Notes: generated by a model not told the origin, from the sequence alone. 38,049 bases of DNA from Clostridia bacterium (GCA_022798895.1 JAAWNJ010000010.1:1-38049); one strand, 5' to 3'; counted from the stretch's first letter, positions 1 to 10,365 are shown. Made by a program: numbers and translations.

Positions 1-32
<32 letters not shown>

Positions 33-79
33 ATAGTTTAAGCCAACGAAACAAGAGGAATACAGCAGGTATAACACTT

Positions 80-2031
80 GTGGCATTAGTTGTAACAATA
101 GTAGTTCTATTAATTTTAGCAGGAATCACGCTTACCTATGTATTAGGAGATAATAGTATATTTAAACAAGCATCAGATGCTAAAATACAGACAGAGTTAG
201 GGAAAATAGAAGAAAGAGCACAAACAATTTATTCAGAAAAATTAATGGAAAATGCAAGTAGTACTTTAAGTACAAAAGTAGAAACAAGTGAGGTAATAGA
301 GCAATTAAGAAATGAAGGATATACAATAGAACAAAGACCAGTAGCAGAAGGAGATATTACTGGGATTAGTTTAGATAAAGAAAGTATAACAATGGGGAAA
401 AACAAGACAGCAGAAATTAAAGTAACATACGAAGGAGTAGAAGATCCAGTTGTATATTATGTAGAAGTACAAGGAAAATATTATCAAATGCATAGTAATA
501 AAGGATTTATAACAATAGATAGAGAACCTTCTAATTTAACTAAAGAAGATTTTGAAACAGGAGAAGGAACAGAGGAAGATACAGCTACATTAATAGTAAG
601 TAGTAGCGAACCAAAAATTGCAACAGCAAATTTAAAAGAGGAAAGTAACAATACAATAGAAGTAATATCAACAGATGTAGAAGGGGATACAATTGTAACA
701 GCAACATATGGAAGGCATGAGGCAATATGTACAGTAAAAGTAGTAGAGCCAGTCTTAGCAACAGAAATTAGTTTAAATGCAAAATTTGGAGTTGTTACAG
801 GCGGAGATTCTTGGACAAATAATTTTCAGTTAGTAGCAAATTTAAAACCTGATAATGTAACAGAAAAAGAAGTAACATGGAAAAGTAGTAATCCAGAAAT
901 AGCGACAGTAGATAGTAATGGTTTAGTAAAAGCAACTTCAAATGGAAAAGGCGGAGATGTAAAAATAACAGCAACTACAAAAGACGACAGCAATTTATCA
1001 GCAGAAAGTAATATAAGGGTAGAAATGTTTGGAGCAATTAATACCGCCAATACAGATTATATAGATAACAGTTCACAAGAGACTTATAAAACAGTAACAA
1101 TACCAAAAGATTATGCAGTAGGAACCAGTGATAACATCAACAAAATAGACGGAGGACTAGTTATTCAAGATAACACTGGAAATCAATTTGTATGGGTACC
1201 AGTAGATGATGTAGCATTTAGTAAAATGATAGATGAAACAAATCATAGAGGAAAACTATATATCTTTTCAGTATCAGGTACATCAGAGATACCATATTCT
1301 ACAACAGAAAATAGAGAACCAGATACTATACATTATGATAATGAACCTAGTTATTTTACAAATGCAGGAATAACAGGAATAGCAAATGCAGCAACATTTA
1401 AAACAAGATTACAAAATGAATTTAACAGTATGGAAACTAGTGTTAAGAAATATCATGGATTTTTTATAGGAAGATATGAGACAGGAAATTTGGTGGCAGA
1501 CACAACTAATGTGCCAGTAGTCCAAAGAGGAAATATAAAAGTAAATAATGTTAATTGGTATTATATGTATGCACAAGGACAAAGAATAGCAAAAAACAGT
1601 AATGTAAGTAGTAGTATGATATGGGGATGCCAGTGGGATAGAGCATTAGACTGGATAGTAGCGAGAAATGGTGGAAATTATTCATTGGTGATGGATTCAA
1701 CAGAGTGGGGAAATTATAATGATGCAACATTTGAATATTTAGATACAGATGGAACAACAAAAATGAAAAATACAGCAAGGATAATTCCAACAGGAAGTAC
1801 TGAGAGAAATAAGAAAAATAATATTTATGATATGGCTGGGAATGTATGGGATTGGACCTCAGAGGCTCATGGGATAGCTCGTGTATCTCATCGGAGGTTT
1901 GTACTGCTATCCTGGTTCGGATTATCCAGCAACTAGGAGTTACGGATGCTATCCGATCGGGTACGCTCCTGATGCTCCTAGAGGTAGCCTTAGTTCTCAT
2001 CGGAACCAGACTAATGCTTTATGTAAATTGA
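80..2031 (+). CDS. Pilin-like surface protein with Ig-like domains and FGE/C-lectin-like C-terminus; two CGG recoding sites
   Basis: Probable surface-exposed binding protein. The first visible start is GTG at 80, but the frame is open to the left edge and residues just upstream (TAGITL) complete a prepilin-like site (G|ITLVALVVTIVV) and hydrophobic helix, so the true start is probably farther left and the gene is 5'-partial. Residues ~95-222 look like a bacterial Ig-like domain, ~226-312 like a BIG2 domain (VTWKSSNPEIATVDSNGLV). From ~355 it resembles the FGE/sulfatase-modifying fold: GFFIGRYETG, WDRALDWIV, NIYDMAGNVWDWTSE. The literal frame stops at 1936. Skipping the C at 1892 gives a continuation with GGLYCYPGSDYPATRSYG, and skipping the C at 2001 gives GTRLMLYVN and a stop at 2031, the usual end of this family. 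Corrected length from 80 is 649 residues. The second shift point is less certain because the same bases can be read as Ile-Gly. Confidence 0.75.
1892..1895 (+). other. CGGA +1 recoding site (pilin-FGE gene, site 1)
   Basis: Codon CAT, then extra C, then GGA GGT. Restores the His-Gly-Gly of the conserved x-Gly-Gly motif after the WDWTSE block. Confidence 0.75.
2001..2004 (+). other. CGGA +1 recoding site (pilin-FGE gene, site 2)
   Basis: Codon CAT, extra C, then GGA ACC AGA. Moves translation into the frame of the family-typical ending GTRLMLYVN. The frame change could in principle lie farther upstream. Confidence 0.6.
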
Positions 2032-2116
2032 AACTGCGTATAAGAGTGAATATAAGTTGAGTTAGTTGTGTAAAACAAAGTGAGTTAAGGAGTTATAGAT
2101 TCTAATAAAATAAAAA

Positions 2117-2153
2117 GGCATTTAGAAAAAATGAATTTCTAAGTGTCTTTTTT
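2117..2153 (+). terminator. Rho-independent terminator after the FGE-like gene
   Basis: Twelve-pair stem GGCATTTAGAAA / TTTCTAAGTGTC (two G-T pairs), short loop, then a T run. The rest of 2032-2220 shows no gene. Confidence 0.8.
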
Positions 2154-2220
2154 CTTTTCTGTAATAACTCCTAATTTATCCTCATAAAATAGAACAAAAA
2201 CAAATAGAGAGGATGAGTTT

Positions 2221-2664
2221 ATGAAAAAAATAATCCAAGACAATATAAAAATAGTTACAGCATTAGCTGTTACAGTAGGTCTACTTCTTTTTACCTTTAT
2301 CGTTGCACAAACAAATCAGCAAAAAGAAACTGTTGCTACAAGTGGTACATCTACTTTAAGTAACAAAAAAATAGGGTGGGGTATTAAAAGAGAAGACAAC
2401 CACAAACAACCTGATGTAGGAAGTCTTAATAAAAGAATTATTGAACAATATGATGGAATTTGTATGGGAAATCCAGAAATGCCATATGTGTATTTGACTT
2501 TTGATAATGGCTATGAAGCTGGATACACTGAGAAAATACTAGCAGTATTAAAAGAAAATCAAGTTCCAGCAGCTTTTTTCATTACAGGTCACTATGTGAA
2601 CTCACAACCAGAATTAGTTAAGAAAATGATAGAGGAAGGTCATACAGTTGGAAACCATTTTTAA
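2221..2664 (+). pseudogene. PdaA-type polysaccharide deacetylase, 3'-truncated
   Basis: N-terminal membrane anchor (residues ~10-30), then the NodB-type deacetylase fold with the PdaA variant of motif 1 (YLTFDNGYEAGYT), VPAAFFITGHYV and EEGHTVGNH. The family normally continues from GNH into the second zinc-ligand motif and about another 120 residues; here it ends at once as GNHF-stop and no frame downstream holds the remainder. A good RBS (GAGAGGATGA) and intact 5' end show it was a functional gene. The abrupt end coincides with the start of the conjugative element, so this is probably the left half of the gene interrupted by integration. Confidence 0.75.
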
Positions 2665-2733
2665 GATATAGTGATGACCTCAAAAATAAAATTGATAAAA
2701 GCTAGGTAAATAAACTGTTTGCAAGATTTATAT

Positions 2734-2768
2734 AAATGAATTGAAATAATCAATTCGTTTATTTTTTT
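2734..2768 (+). terminator. Terminator at the left end of the element
   Basis: AAATGAATTG / CAATTCGTTT stem (one G-T pair), 7-base loop, then seven T. The surrounding 2665-2917 holds no recognisable gene. Confidence 0.75.
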
Positions 2769-2917
2769 GCTTAAAATTAGAAAGTAATTAAAGAGGACTA
2801 CAAAAATACTCTTGAAAACTCACAGAATAAGTTTTGAGAAACTTTGAATCAGTATTCGACAAATTATTCGTATAGATAAAAAATTGAAATAAAACAAAAA
2901 ATAAGGAGGGAAAGAAA

Positions 2918-3229
2918 ATGCAAGAAAAGGATTCAATACAAATATTAGAAGAAATGACAACAGGAATGCTTTGTAGTATAGAACTACCAATAACTAATTC
3001 AATGAAAAGTGATGTTATATCAATTTATTTAGGAAAAGATAAAGACGGAAGATATAACTTTTTTGATGGGGGAGGAGCTATTGGAACTTTTAAAATGCCA
3101 AAGGAATTTATTATAAAACGAGATATAAAAATAGCAAAGATAAATAATGAAGAACAGACAAAAGGGTTATATACAGCACTAAAAAAGCAGGAAATTAAGG
3201 ACAAGTATAAATTAAGAGATAGTAGATAA
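2918..3229 (+). CDS. Hypothetical protein, 103 residues
   Basis: Small soluble protein preceded by a strong RBS (AAGGAGGG). It has a glycine-rich stretch (FFDGGGAIGTFKMPKEF) in the middle and a lysine-rich end. No family is recognised. It is followed directly by a terminator, so it forms its own transcription unit upstream of parAB. Its place at the edge of the element suggests an accessory or regulatory gene, but nothing in the sequence shows a function. Confidence 0.7.
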   Translation: MQEKDSIQILEEMTTGMLCSIELPITNSMKSDVISIYLGKDKDGRYNFFDGGGAIGTFKMPKEFIIKRDIKIAKINNEEQTKGLYTALKKQEIKDKYKLRDSR

Positions 3230-3259
3230 ACGAGTTGTAGAAATACAATTCGTTTTTTT
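3230..3259 (+). terminator. Terminator between small gene and parA
   Basis: ACGAGTTGT / ACAATTCGT stem (one G-T pair), loop AGAAAT, six T. It starts right after the stop codon. Confidence 0.8.
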
Positions 3260-3279
3260 CACATAACAGCGAAGTAACA

Positions 3280-3303
3280 TAGTCATTATTTTTTTAATGA
3301 CTA
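3280..3303 (+). promoter_or_regulatory. Perfect 9-bp inverted repeat upstream of parA
   Basis: TAGTCATTA - six T - TAATGACTA, lying 27 bases before the parA start. It could be an autoregulatory operator, a ParB-type site or a second terminator. The sequence does not decide between these. Confidence 0.5.
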
Positions 3304-3329
3304 AATTTTAAGGAAAGGAGGAACTAAAA

Positions 3330-4156
3330 ATGTCAAAGACAAAAGTAATTGCCATTGCTAACCAAAAAGGTGGAGTAGGTAAAACAACAACAGCACTTAA
3401 TTTACGGAGTAGGTTTAGCAAAAAACGGAAAACGAGTATTGTTAATAGACGCAGATCCACAACGGAGATTTGACAACTTGTTTAGGTTATAGAAACCCAG
3501 ACGAACTTGATAAAACAATAGGAACTGTGCTTGATAAAGTAATAAAAGACATTCCATTAGAAGAAAACGAAGCAATATTACATCATAGCGAGGGAGTAGA
3601 TTTAGTCCCATCTAATATTGATTTAGAGGCGATAGAAGTAGGGCTTGTTAATAATATGAGTAGGGAGTATATGCTAAAAGGTTATATTGATGAAGTAAAA
3701 AACAAATATGACTATGTCATTATAGATTGTAGACCTAGTTTAAGTATGATTACTCTTAATGCACTTGCTTGTAGTGATAGTGTAATAATACCAGTGCAAG
3801 CCCATTATCTATCAGCAAAAGGAATGACGCAACTTATTCAAACAATAAATAAGGTGCGAAAAAGAATAAACCCTAGTCTAAAAATTGATGGTGTTTTAAT
3901 TACTCTTGCAGATATGCAAACAAAAGTAGGAAAAACAACATTCCAAACACTTCAAAATAGTTATGGTAGCAAAATCAAAATCTATGACACGATTATTCCA
4001 CAGGGAGTAAAAGCAGTTGAGGGAACAATGGCAGGGAAGAGTTTATTTGCTTATGATAAGAACAGTAAGCCAGCTATTGCCTATGATAATTTTTGCAAGG
4101 AGGTATTGAAAATTGAAAAGCAAAGAACTAGAAATGAAGTTGCCTACACTAGATGA
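3330..4156 (+). CDS. parA: ParA/Soj-type partition ATPase; two CGG recoding sites
   Basis: Deviant Walker ATPase that segregates or stabilises the element with ParB. The start ATG 3330 follows AAGGAGGA. Walker A is intact (ANQKGGVGKTTT, residues ~10-21). The literal frame breaks at 3405 and again at 3463; skipping one C at each gives TTTALNLGVGLAKNGKRV and LLIDADPQGDLTT, both canonical ParA blocks, and then an uninterrupted frame to 4156 (274 residues). Walker B appears as YDYVIIDCRPS, with the usual SDSVIIPVQ following. Without recoding the product ends near 3473 after about 47 residues. It overlaps parB by 44 bases, consistent with translational coupling. Confidence 0.93.
3405..3408 (+). 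other. CGGA +1 recoding site (parA, site 1)
   Basis: TTA, extra C, GGA GTA GGT. Restores the Gly of the ParA block ALNLGVGLA. Confidence 0.9.
3463..3466 (+). other. CGGA +1 recoding site (parA, site 2)
   Basis: CAA, extra C, GGA GAT TTG. Restores the Gly in the conserved DADPQG motif. Confidence 0.9.
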
Positions 4157-5058
4157 CATTTTTGAGCCTGTGCAACGGAAAAGACATTTTGAACATTGAG
4201 AAAGCAATTCCAATACCACTAGAAAAATTATTCGACTTTCCAAATCACCCATTTCAAGTAAATGATGATAAGGAAATGGAAAATATGGTAGAAACCGTAA
4301 AAACAGGTGGAATAATAATGCCATTAGTAGTAAGGCAAAGAGATGACGGAAATTATGAAATTATTTCTGGACACAGAAGAAAAAGAGCAAGTCAGCTTGC
4401 TAATCTAAAAGAAGTGCCTTGTATTATTCGTGATTTAAGTGATGACGAGGCAACAATAATAATGGTGGACAGCAATATGCAAAGAACGAAGATATTGCCA
4501 AGCGAAAAAGCAAAGGCATATAAAATGAAGTTAGAGGCAGAAAAACATCAGGGACAAAGAAAGGATTTAACTTCTGACCAAATCGGACAGAAGTTGCCGA
4601 ATAAAACAACAAGAGAAAAAGTAGCAGAAGAACTTGGAGAAAGTGCAACAAATATTCAAAGATATATTCGACTAACTGAACTAATACCAGAATTATTGAA
4701 ATTAGTTGATGAAGAAAGAATAGCATTTAGTCCGGCTGTTGACTTGTCATATCTAACAGAAGATGAACAATATGTAATACTTAATATTTATGATTATGAT
4801 GAGAAAACACCGAATGTATCACAAGCTAAACACTTAAAAATGTTAAGTCAAGAGGGAAAATTGACAGCAGATAAAATTGAAGAAATAATGGGAGAACAAA
4901 AACCAAATCAAGTAGAAAAATTTAAACTAAACAAAGAAAGAATACAAAAAATACTCCCTAAAAGTATTCAAACAGAAAAGCAAGCAGAAGACTTTATTGT
5001 GAAATGTATTGAAGAACACAACGAGAGGGAGGAAAAAAAGAGAAGTTATGAACGCTAG
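4113..5058 (+). CDS. parB: ParB-like partition protein; one CGG recoding site
   Basis: DNA-binding partner of ParA. TTG 4113 is chosen as the start because AAGGAGG at 4097-4103 lies nine bases upstream; an in-frame ATG at 4134 is the alternative. The first 21 codons run to EPVQ, then an extra C at 4176. Skipping it gives EPVQGKDILNIEKAIPIPL and an open frame to 5058 (314 residues). The ParB N-terminal domain is plain: HPFQVNDDKEMENMVETV, MPLVVRQRDDGNYEIISGHR, RKRASQLANLKEVPCIIRD, then a helix-turn-helix around GESATNIQRYIRLTEL. Without recoding, translation from 4113 ends at 4200. A start inside the recoded frame would lose the N-terminal arm. Confidence 0.9.
4176..4179 (+). other. CGGA +1 recoding site (parB)
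   Basis: CAA, extra C, GGA AAA GAC. Joins the N-terminal arm LPTLDDIFEPVQ to GKDILNIEKAI. Confidence 0.8.
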
Positions 5059-5246
5059 GATTATGCCCAAAAATCGTGGGAGTATTTTTTATAAAATTCC
5101 CCCTTACAAACCCCTTTTAATACTAGCTATTTACTAACTGAAAAGAATATATTTATAAATATACAAATTAGCGAAAAAATCAAAAATTACACCTTTGTTT
5201 TACTCCCACAAACCTACTAAAATAAAGGCAAAGGGAGGAATGAAGT
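5059..5246. other. Intergenic region with distant inverted repeat
   Basis: No gene is seen. GTGGGAGTA (5076-5084, followed by six T) and TACTCCCAC (5201-5209) are perfect complements 116 bases apart, bracketing C-rich (CCCCC, CCCC) and AT-rich stretches. This may be a termination/leader structure before the surface-protein genes. Confidence 0.4.
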
Positions 5247-5906
5247 ATGAAAAAAATTATTTTAATTATATTTATGGCAATGATTTCAAGTTTTAGTTAT
5301 TATGGAGCAGTAAATGAAAAAGGAGAGAAAGTAGTCGATTTCACAAATTCATCACAACAAGAAAATATTGTAACTAATCAAACAATAGAAGAAACACAAG
5401 AAAATATAGTAGAGCAAGTAGAAAATACAATAGCACAAGCAGAAATAATAAAAGATGAAGAAAACAAAATACAGGAAACACCAAAAGAGCCAACAACACC
5501 TGTTGTAGAAAAATCAAACAAAAGTAATAATACAAATAAAAATAAAGAAACAAAACAAACACAGGTAACACAACAAAAGCAAGATTCACAAGTAAAAGTA
5601 CAAAAAGACACAAAAGTAAATAAGAGTAATACAATAGAAAAAAAGGAAGAAACAAAAACTAATACAAATCAAAATAAAAATACTAATAACACAAATAATG
5701 CTCCAAAATGTACTCACTCTAATAGCAACTGGTATAATTCAAAAACAGAGGCAGAGGCAATATATAATGCAGAAATAAAAAAATGGGGCGATAAATGGAC
5801 AAATTATGAAATAGATAATGAAACCTATTATAAGAATTGTCCTAGTGGGTATGAGGTATTTAGTTGTCCATATTGCAATAAATGGACTATAAACTTATAT
5901 CACTAA
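5247..5906 (+). CDS. Secreted protein with low-complexity linker and Cys-rich C-terminal domain
   Basis: 219 residues. The N-terminus (MKKIILIIFMAMISSFSYYG) is a signal peptide or anchor. Residues ~30-150 are a Gln/Asn/Thr/Lys/Glu-rich, largely disordered stalk with many NTN and KTN runs. The last ~65 residues form a compact domain with KCTHSNSNWYNSKTEAEAIY, an aromatic stretch (WGDKWTNYE) and a metal-site-like CPSGYEVFSCPYC. The family is not recognised. It sits directly upstream of the large adhesin, separated by a terminator, and is probably a surface or secreted cell-contact component of the element. Confidence 0.75.
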   Translation: MKKIILIIFMAMISSFSYYGAVNEKGEKVVDFTNSSQQENIVTNQTIEETQENIVEQVENTIAQAEIIKDEENKIQETPKEPTTPVVEKSNKSNNTNKNKETKQTQVTQQKQDSQVKVQKDTKVNKSNTIEKKEETKTNTNQNKNTNNTNNAPKCTHSNSNWYNSKTEAEAIYNAEIKKWGDKWTNYEIDNETYYKNCPSGYEVFSCPYCNKWTINLYH

Positions 5907-5926
5907 AAAATAAAAATTTTAAGACG

Positions 5927-5955
5927 GAACAGGCAAATAGCTTGTTCTTTTTTTA
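5927..5955 (+). terminator. Terminator between the two surface-protein genes
   Basis: GAACAGGC / GCTTGTTC stem (one G-T pair), short loop AAATA, then eight T bases. Confidence 0.8.
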
Positions 5956-5974
5956 GTTAAAGGAGGAAATTTTA

Positions 5975-8900
5975 ATGTTAAAAACAAAAAAGATAAATAA
6001 AATTTTAGCAGTTATACTTTTAGTGCTAACATTATTTAGCGTAGTACAACCAGTTTTTGCAGTTTCTGGAACAGGAACTTGGGCAGGAGGTCAATTTGCC
6101 TCTGGAATGAAAACAACAGATAATCAAAATACACAATATGGAGTTTTAATTAGAAGATTGATAAATACAGCAACAAATGAAAGAATGACTGTATTTTGTG
6201 CCGAACACGGCGTTGATTTTACAACAGGTACAGCATACAATGGAGAATACTATACACCAACTGACGCAACAATTAAGAGGGCTTGCAAAGTAGCATACTT
6301 TGGGTGGTATTCAAAACACGGAGATTATACAGTAGATGGAGGAATACTAGCCTCTGATATGATATGGGTAAAAGAAGCCTATGTATTCACACAGCAATAT
6401 ATATGGGAAACTTTGGGACAGTCTAATGCAACATTTATTGATTCGGCAGTACAAGGAAGATATGTAGCATTTAAAAACGAAGTAAATAGCAAAATAGATA
6501 ATATGCAAAGAAAACCTAGTTTTTGTAATAGTACAATTACATTAGAGGCAGGAGAAACAACAACACTAACAGACACTAACGGAGTATTAGCAGATTATAC
6601 AAGTATTGATAAAACAACAGAGGGAATAAGAATTACACACAACAAAGGCGAAAACACAATGAATATTACAGTTAATGAAGATTGCACAAGAGAAAATTAT
6701 AGAATATCTGATGAAATGATGAAAAATTGGGGAATTATCAAAGAAGAAACAAGAGATAATGATACAACAATATATTTTTCATTTAGAGAGGGAGTTCAAA
6801 ATCAACTTTATGCAATGCACTACAACGATCCAGTAACAATGAATTTAGATTTAAAAATAAATCTTTTAGGAAATTTAGAGCTAAACAAACTAAATACTAA
6901 TGGAGATTTAGTTGAGGGAGCTGTTTTCAATGTTACAGGAGCAAATGGATTCAATAGAGATGTAGAAGTAACAAATGGAAAAATTACACTAGAGAAAATC
7001 AAAAAAGGCAGTTATCTAGTCAAAGAGAAGTCTAGTCCAGAGGGCTACTTATTAAACACAGAAACTTACAGAGTAGAAGTAAAACCTAACCAAACAGCAA
7101 CACAAGCAATAGTTAATGACGAGCCAACAGGAGAAATAGAAATTACAAAAATTGATATTGATACAGGAAACCAAAATAGAGTTGATGGAACAAGTCATCA
7201 CGGGGACGCAAGCATAAAAGGAGCTGAATATACTTTATATGCAAGTTCTGATATTTATAATAAAAAAGGTACAGTAAAGTATTTCTCCAAAGATGATGAA
7301 ATAGCAAAATTTACTTTCAACGAGTATGGAGTAGCAAGTGTTAGAATTACAAATAATACTACACCTGCACAAATAAGTGTAAATGGAAGTAAATTGACAG
7401 GTCTTCCAATGGGCAATTTTTACTCAAAGGAAACAATCGTGCCAAATGGCTACACAAAGGACACAAACACTTATAATTATACACTTTCATACAAAGATAG
7501 CAATACAAGAGTTATTAAAACAAGTGGAATAGTAAAAAACAAAGTAGAACAAGCACCTTTTAAAGTTATCAAAATAACATCAAACAATAATGCAGTAGCA
7601 CAAACAGTAGAGGGAGCAGAGTTCACAGCAATACTTTCAAAATATGTTACTTTCTATGGCAGTTTTGATGAGGCAAAGAAACATCTAAACGAATTTGCAA
7701 AAGATGAATATTCAATTTTTAAAACAGGAAGTAACGGACACGGAACTTCTAGTTTGTTGGCTTATGGCGAATATACAGTAAATGAAACCTATACGCCATC
7801 TCCAGAGATAGAAACAGTAGAACAATTCTATGTAACAATAGATAAAGATAGCAAAACACCAGTAAAAGAACTTGTTGCAAATGATTATCCTTTCGAGGCA
7901 TATTTAAAACTTCAAAAACAAGATAAAAAGACAGGAAAATTTGTAACTTATTCAAATGCAACTTTTGAATTATATAGACAAAATGAAGACACAAAGAAAT
8001 GGGAACAAGTTGAATGCAAAGTAGGAGATAAATATTATAAATCTTGGACAACCAACAGCGAGGGCGTGGCAAAAACAGAAACAAAGCTTGAGGCAGGAAA
8101 TTACAAACTTTCTGAAGTGAAAATTCCGACAGGCTTCATACAACTAGACGGAGAGCTAACATTTAGAGTAGATAATAGAAATTCAACATTAAATTATGAC
8201 AAAGATTTTGACGCTTGGATTACAGTAACAGCAAAAAATGAACAACCAACAGGAACACTAAAATTAAATAAAAAAGTAGCATTAAGAGAAGATATAGACA
8301 AAACAATGATAAAAGATATTGACTTTACAAAAATATCTTTTGAATTAGTAACAGATGAGAAAATAATAGACTATGCAGATGGATCAACTATATATGAAAA
8401 AGGAAAAGTGGTAGGAAAATATAACCTAAAAGCTGATGGAACATTGACTGTTTCAAATTTACCAATGGGCGAATATCACTTAAAAGAGCTAACAACAATA
8501 GACGGAGCAGTATTAGACGAAACAGAACACAAAGTAGTGTTTGAACAAAAGGACACAGTAACAAAAGAATATATTGTAGAAAAAGACATTGAAAATAAAA
8601 CAACAGCAATAGAAATTAGCAAAACAGATATTACAGGAGAAAAAGAGTTAGTTGGTGCAAAACTAACTGTTACAGATGAAAATAACGAAGTTATAGATAG
8701 TTGGACATCAACTGAAAAAACTCATAAAATTGAGGGCTTAAAAGTAGGAAAAGAATACACACTAACAGAGGAGATAGCACCAGAGTCTTTCGTAAAAGCA
8801 ACTTCAATAAAATTCACAGTAGAAAATACAGTAGATATACAAAAAGTTGTAATGGTAGATAAACAAGTAACAGTATCAAAAGAAGATATTGGAGGAAAAG

Positions 8901-10079
8901 AAGTCGAGGGAGCAGAACTGAAAGTAGTAAATAAAGACGGAAATGTTGTAGATAGTTGGACATCAACCAATGAAAAACACCCAATAAATAATTTGGTAGA
9001 GGGAGAAACTTACACATTATATGAAGACTATGCTCCAGACACATTCGTAATATCAAATAAAATAGAGTTTACAGTTACAACTGACAAAGAAACACAAGAA
9101 ATAAAAATGATAGACAAAGTGGTAGAAATATCAAAAGTAAATATTGCAGGCGAAGAATTAGAGGGAGCAACATTAGTTGTAACAAGCACAAAAACAAAAA
9201 ATATAGTAGATAAATGGGTATCAACAAAAGAGCCACACAAAGTTAGTAACTTAATTGAGGGCGAAAGCTATGTACTTCACGAGGAAATCGTAGTTGACGG
9301 ATATGTAAAAGCAACAGATATTGAATTTACAGTAACAGAAGACAAAGAAACACAAAAAGTCGAAATGATAGATAAAATTGTAGAAATAGTAAAAACAGAT
9401 CTTGTAACAGGCGAGGAACTAGAGGGGGCAGAACTTCAAGTAGTAGACGAGAATAACGAAATAATTGATGAATGGGTGTCAACAAAAGAGCCACATAGAG
9501 TAATAGGCTTGGAAGAAAACAAAAATTACAAACTAATTGAAAAGACAGCACCATACGGATTTGAAATGACAGAAGAAATTGCTTTCACAGTTACAACTGA
9601 CAAAGAAACACAAAAAATTGAAATGAAAGATATGCCAATACTAAAAGACATTAGAGTAGTAAAAGTAGATAGTAAAACAAAAGAAATTATCAAAGATAAA
9701 TTTACTTTTGGAATTTATGAAGATAGCGAATGCACAAAACTAATCAAAGAAATAAAATCAAACAAAGAGGACGGATTCGTTACTTTTGAAGATATGCGTT
9801 TTGGCACATTCTATATCAAAGAATTAAAATCTCCAAAGAACTACGAATTATCTAATAGAGTAGCAAAAGTAGAGATAAATGACAAAGGAGTTTTTGTTGA
9901 CGGAACAGAAATTCAAGAAGAAAATACAGTATATAGTTTTGAATTTGAAAATCAAAAAATAGAAACTCCAAAAACACGGAGATACAAGAAATATCCTACT
10001 AGCTGTAACTATTTCTATTATTTCACTAATAGGACTTGCAGTATTAGTTGTTATAAAATTAAAAAATAAAAATATATAA
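5975..10079 (+). CDS. Thioester-domain / Cna-B repeat cell-wall adhesin; one CGG recoding site in the sortase signal
   Basis: 1367-residue surface protein. It has a signal peptide (LAVILLVLTLFSVVQPVFA), then an N-terminal thioester-type domain: Cys in TVFCAEHG (residue ~75) and Gln in VFTQQYIWE (~140) fit the Cys-Gln crosslink pair. It continues as a long series of SpaA/Cna-B-like domains (GEIEITKID, GTLKLNKK, LEGAELQVVDENNE), the last four nearly tandem. The literal frame ends at 10069 with a basic tail. Skipping the C at 9977 gives the sorting signal PKTGD, the hydrophobic span NILLAVTISIISLIGLAVLV and a KLKNKN tail ending at 10079. Recoding thus decides between a wall-anchored and an unanchored product. 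It probably mediates mating-pair or host contact; the class B sortase at 33717 is a candidate anchoring enzyme. Confidence 0.9.
8612..9633 (+). repeat. Four tandem Cna-B-like repeats (~255 bp each)
   Basis: Units start near 8612, 8868, 9125 and 9382. Each carries a (E/T)(I/V)xK-x4-GxE(L/V) start, then LEGAxL, a VxDxWxSTxxxH core and FTVTTDKETQxxxMxDK at the end. Such repeats are prone to recombinational length change. Confidence 0.85.
9977..9980 (+). other. CGGA +1 recoding site (adhesin, in the sortase motif)
   Basis: ACA, extra C, GGA GAT. The restored Gly is the residue after the scissile Thr of the LPxTG-like signal PKTGD. Confidence 0.93.
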
Positions 10080-10090
10080 AAAAATCATAT

Positions 10091-10130
10091 AAGCAAAATG
10101 GTGGCCAATGAATAGCCACCATTATTGCTT
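10091..10130. terminator. Strong hairpin after the adhesin gene
   Basis: Perfect 9-bp stem AATGGTGGC / GCCACCATT with nine-base loop, extended by AAGCAA / TTGCTT around a one-base bulge. There is no T tract on the + strand, so it may be a terminator on the other strand, an attenuator or an mRNA-stabilising hairpin. Confidence 0.55.
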
Positions 10131-10146
10131 AAAAAAGGAGTGAAAA

Positions 10147-10365
10147 ATGGCAAAGTACAATATAGCTCAAATACAAAAGATGATAGAAAGACTAGCTGAA
10201 ATAGGAATAAATACAGAAAAAGCAATACTTAATATGCAATTTGAAGATTTAGAAAAAATGCCTAACTATACAATAACAGATATAAAAACATTGATAAGTT
10301 TAAGAAAAGCAATAAGGAAAAATAAAAAAGCATTATTCTTATTTTTAGGCGAAGAAATAGAGTAA
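10147..10365 (+). CDS. Small hypothetical protein, 72 residues
   Basis: Highly helical, basic C-terminus. It begins MAKYNIAQIQKMIERLAEIG after an AAGGAGTG RBS and ends in KNKKALFLFLGEEIE. The helix spacing could suit a small DNA-binding or protein-interaction domain, but no family is recognised. It is 39 bases upstream of the giant helicase gene and very likely co-transcribed with it. Confidence 0.7.
   Translation: MAKYNIAQIQKMIERLAEIGINTEKAILNMQFEDLEKMPNYTITDIKTLISLRKAIRKNKKALFLFLGEEIE

Larger units (their letters stand above)
1887..2005 (+). other. Candidate diversity-generating retroelement variable region
   Basis: About 119 bases at the 3' end of the FGE-like gene have only about 23 A residues (roughly 20%), counted by eye, whereas the surrounding + strand is extremely A-rich. 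Low A content at the extreme C-terminal coding end of an FGE/C-lectin-fold protein is what adenine-specific mutagenesis leaves in a DGR variable region. No template repeat or reverse transcriptase is visible in the window. Confidence 0.45.

Noticed and set aside
826..1050. Long - strand open frames opposite the large genes (for example 826-1050, 5374-5655, 11214-11684)
   Set aside because: They are Leu/Phe/Ser-rich mirror translations of A-rich genes without RBS or family features.
5201..5209. Treating the 5076/5201 inverted repeat as parS sites
   Set aside because: Only one distant pair is seen, with no repeated parS-like 16-mer near parAB; kept only as an unexplained structure.
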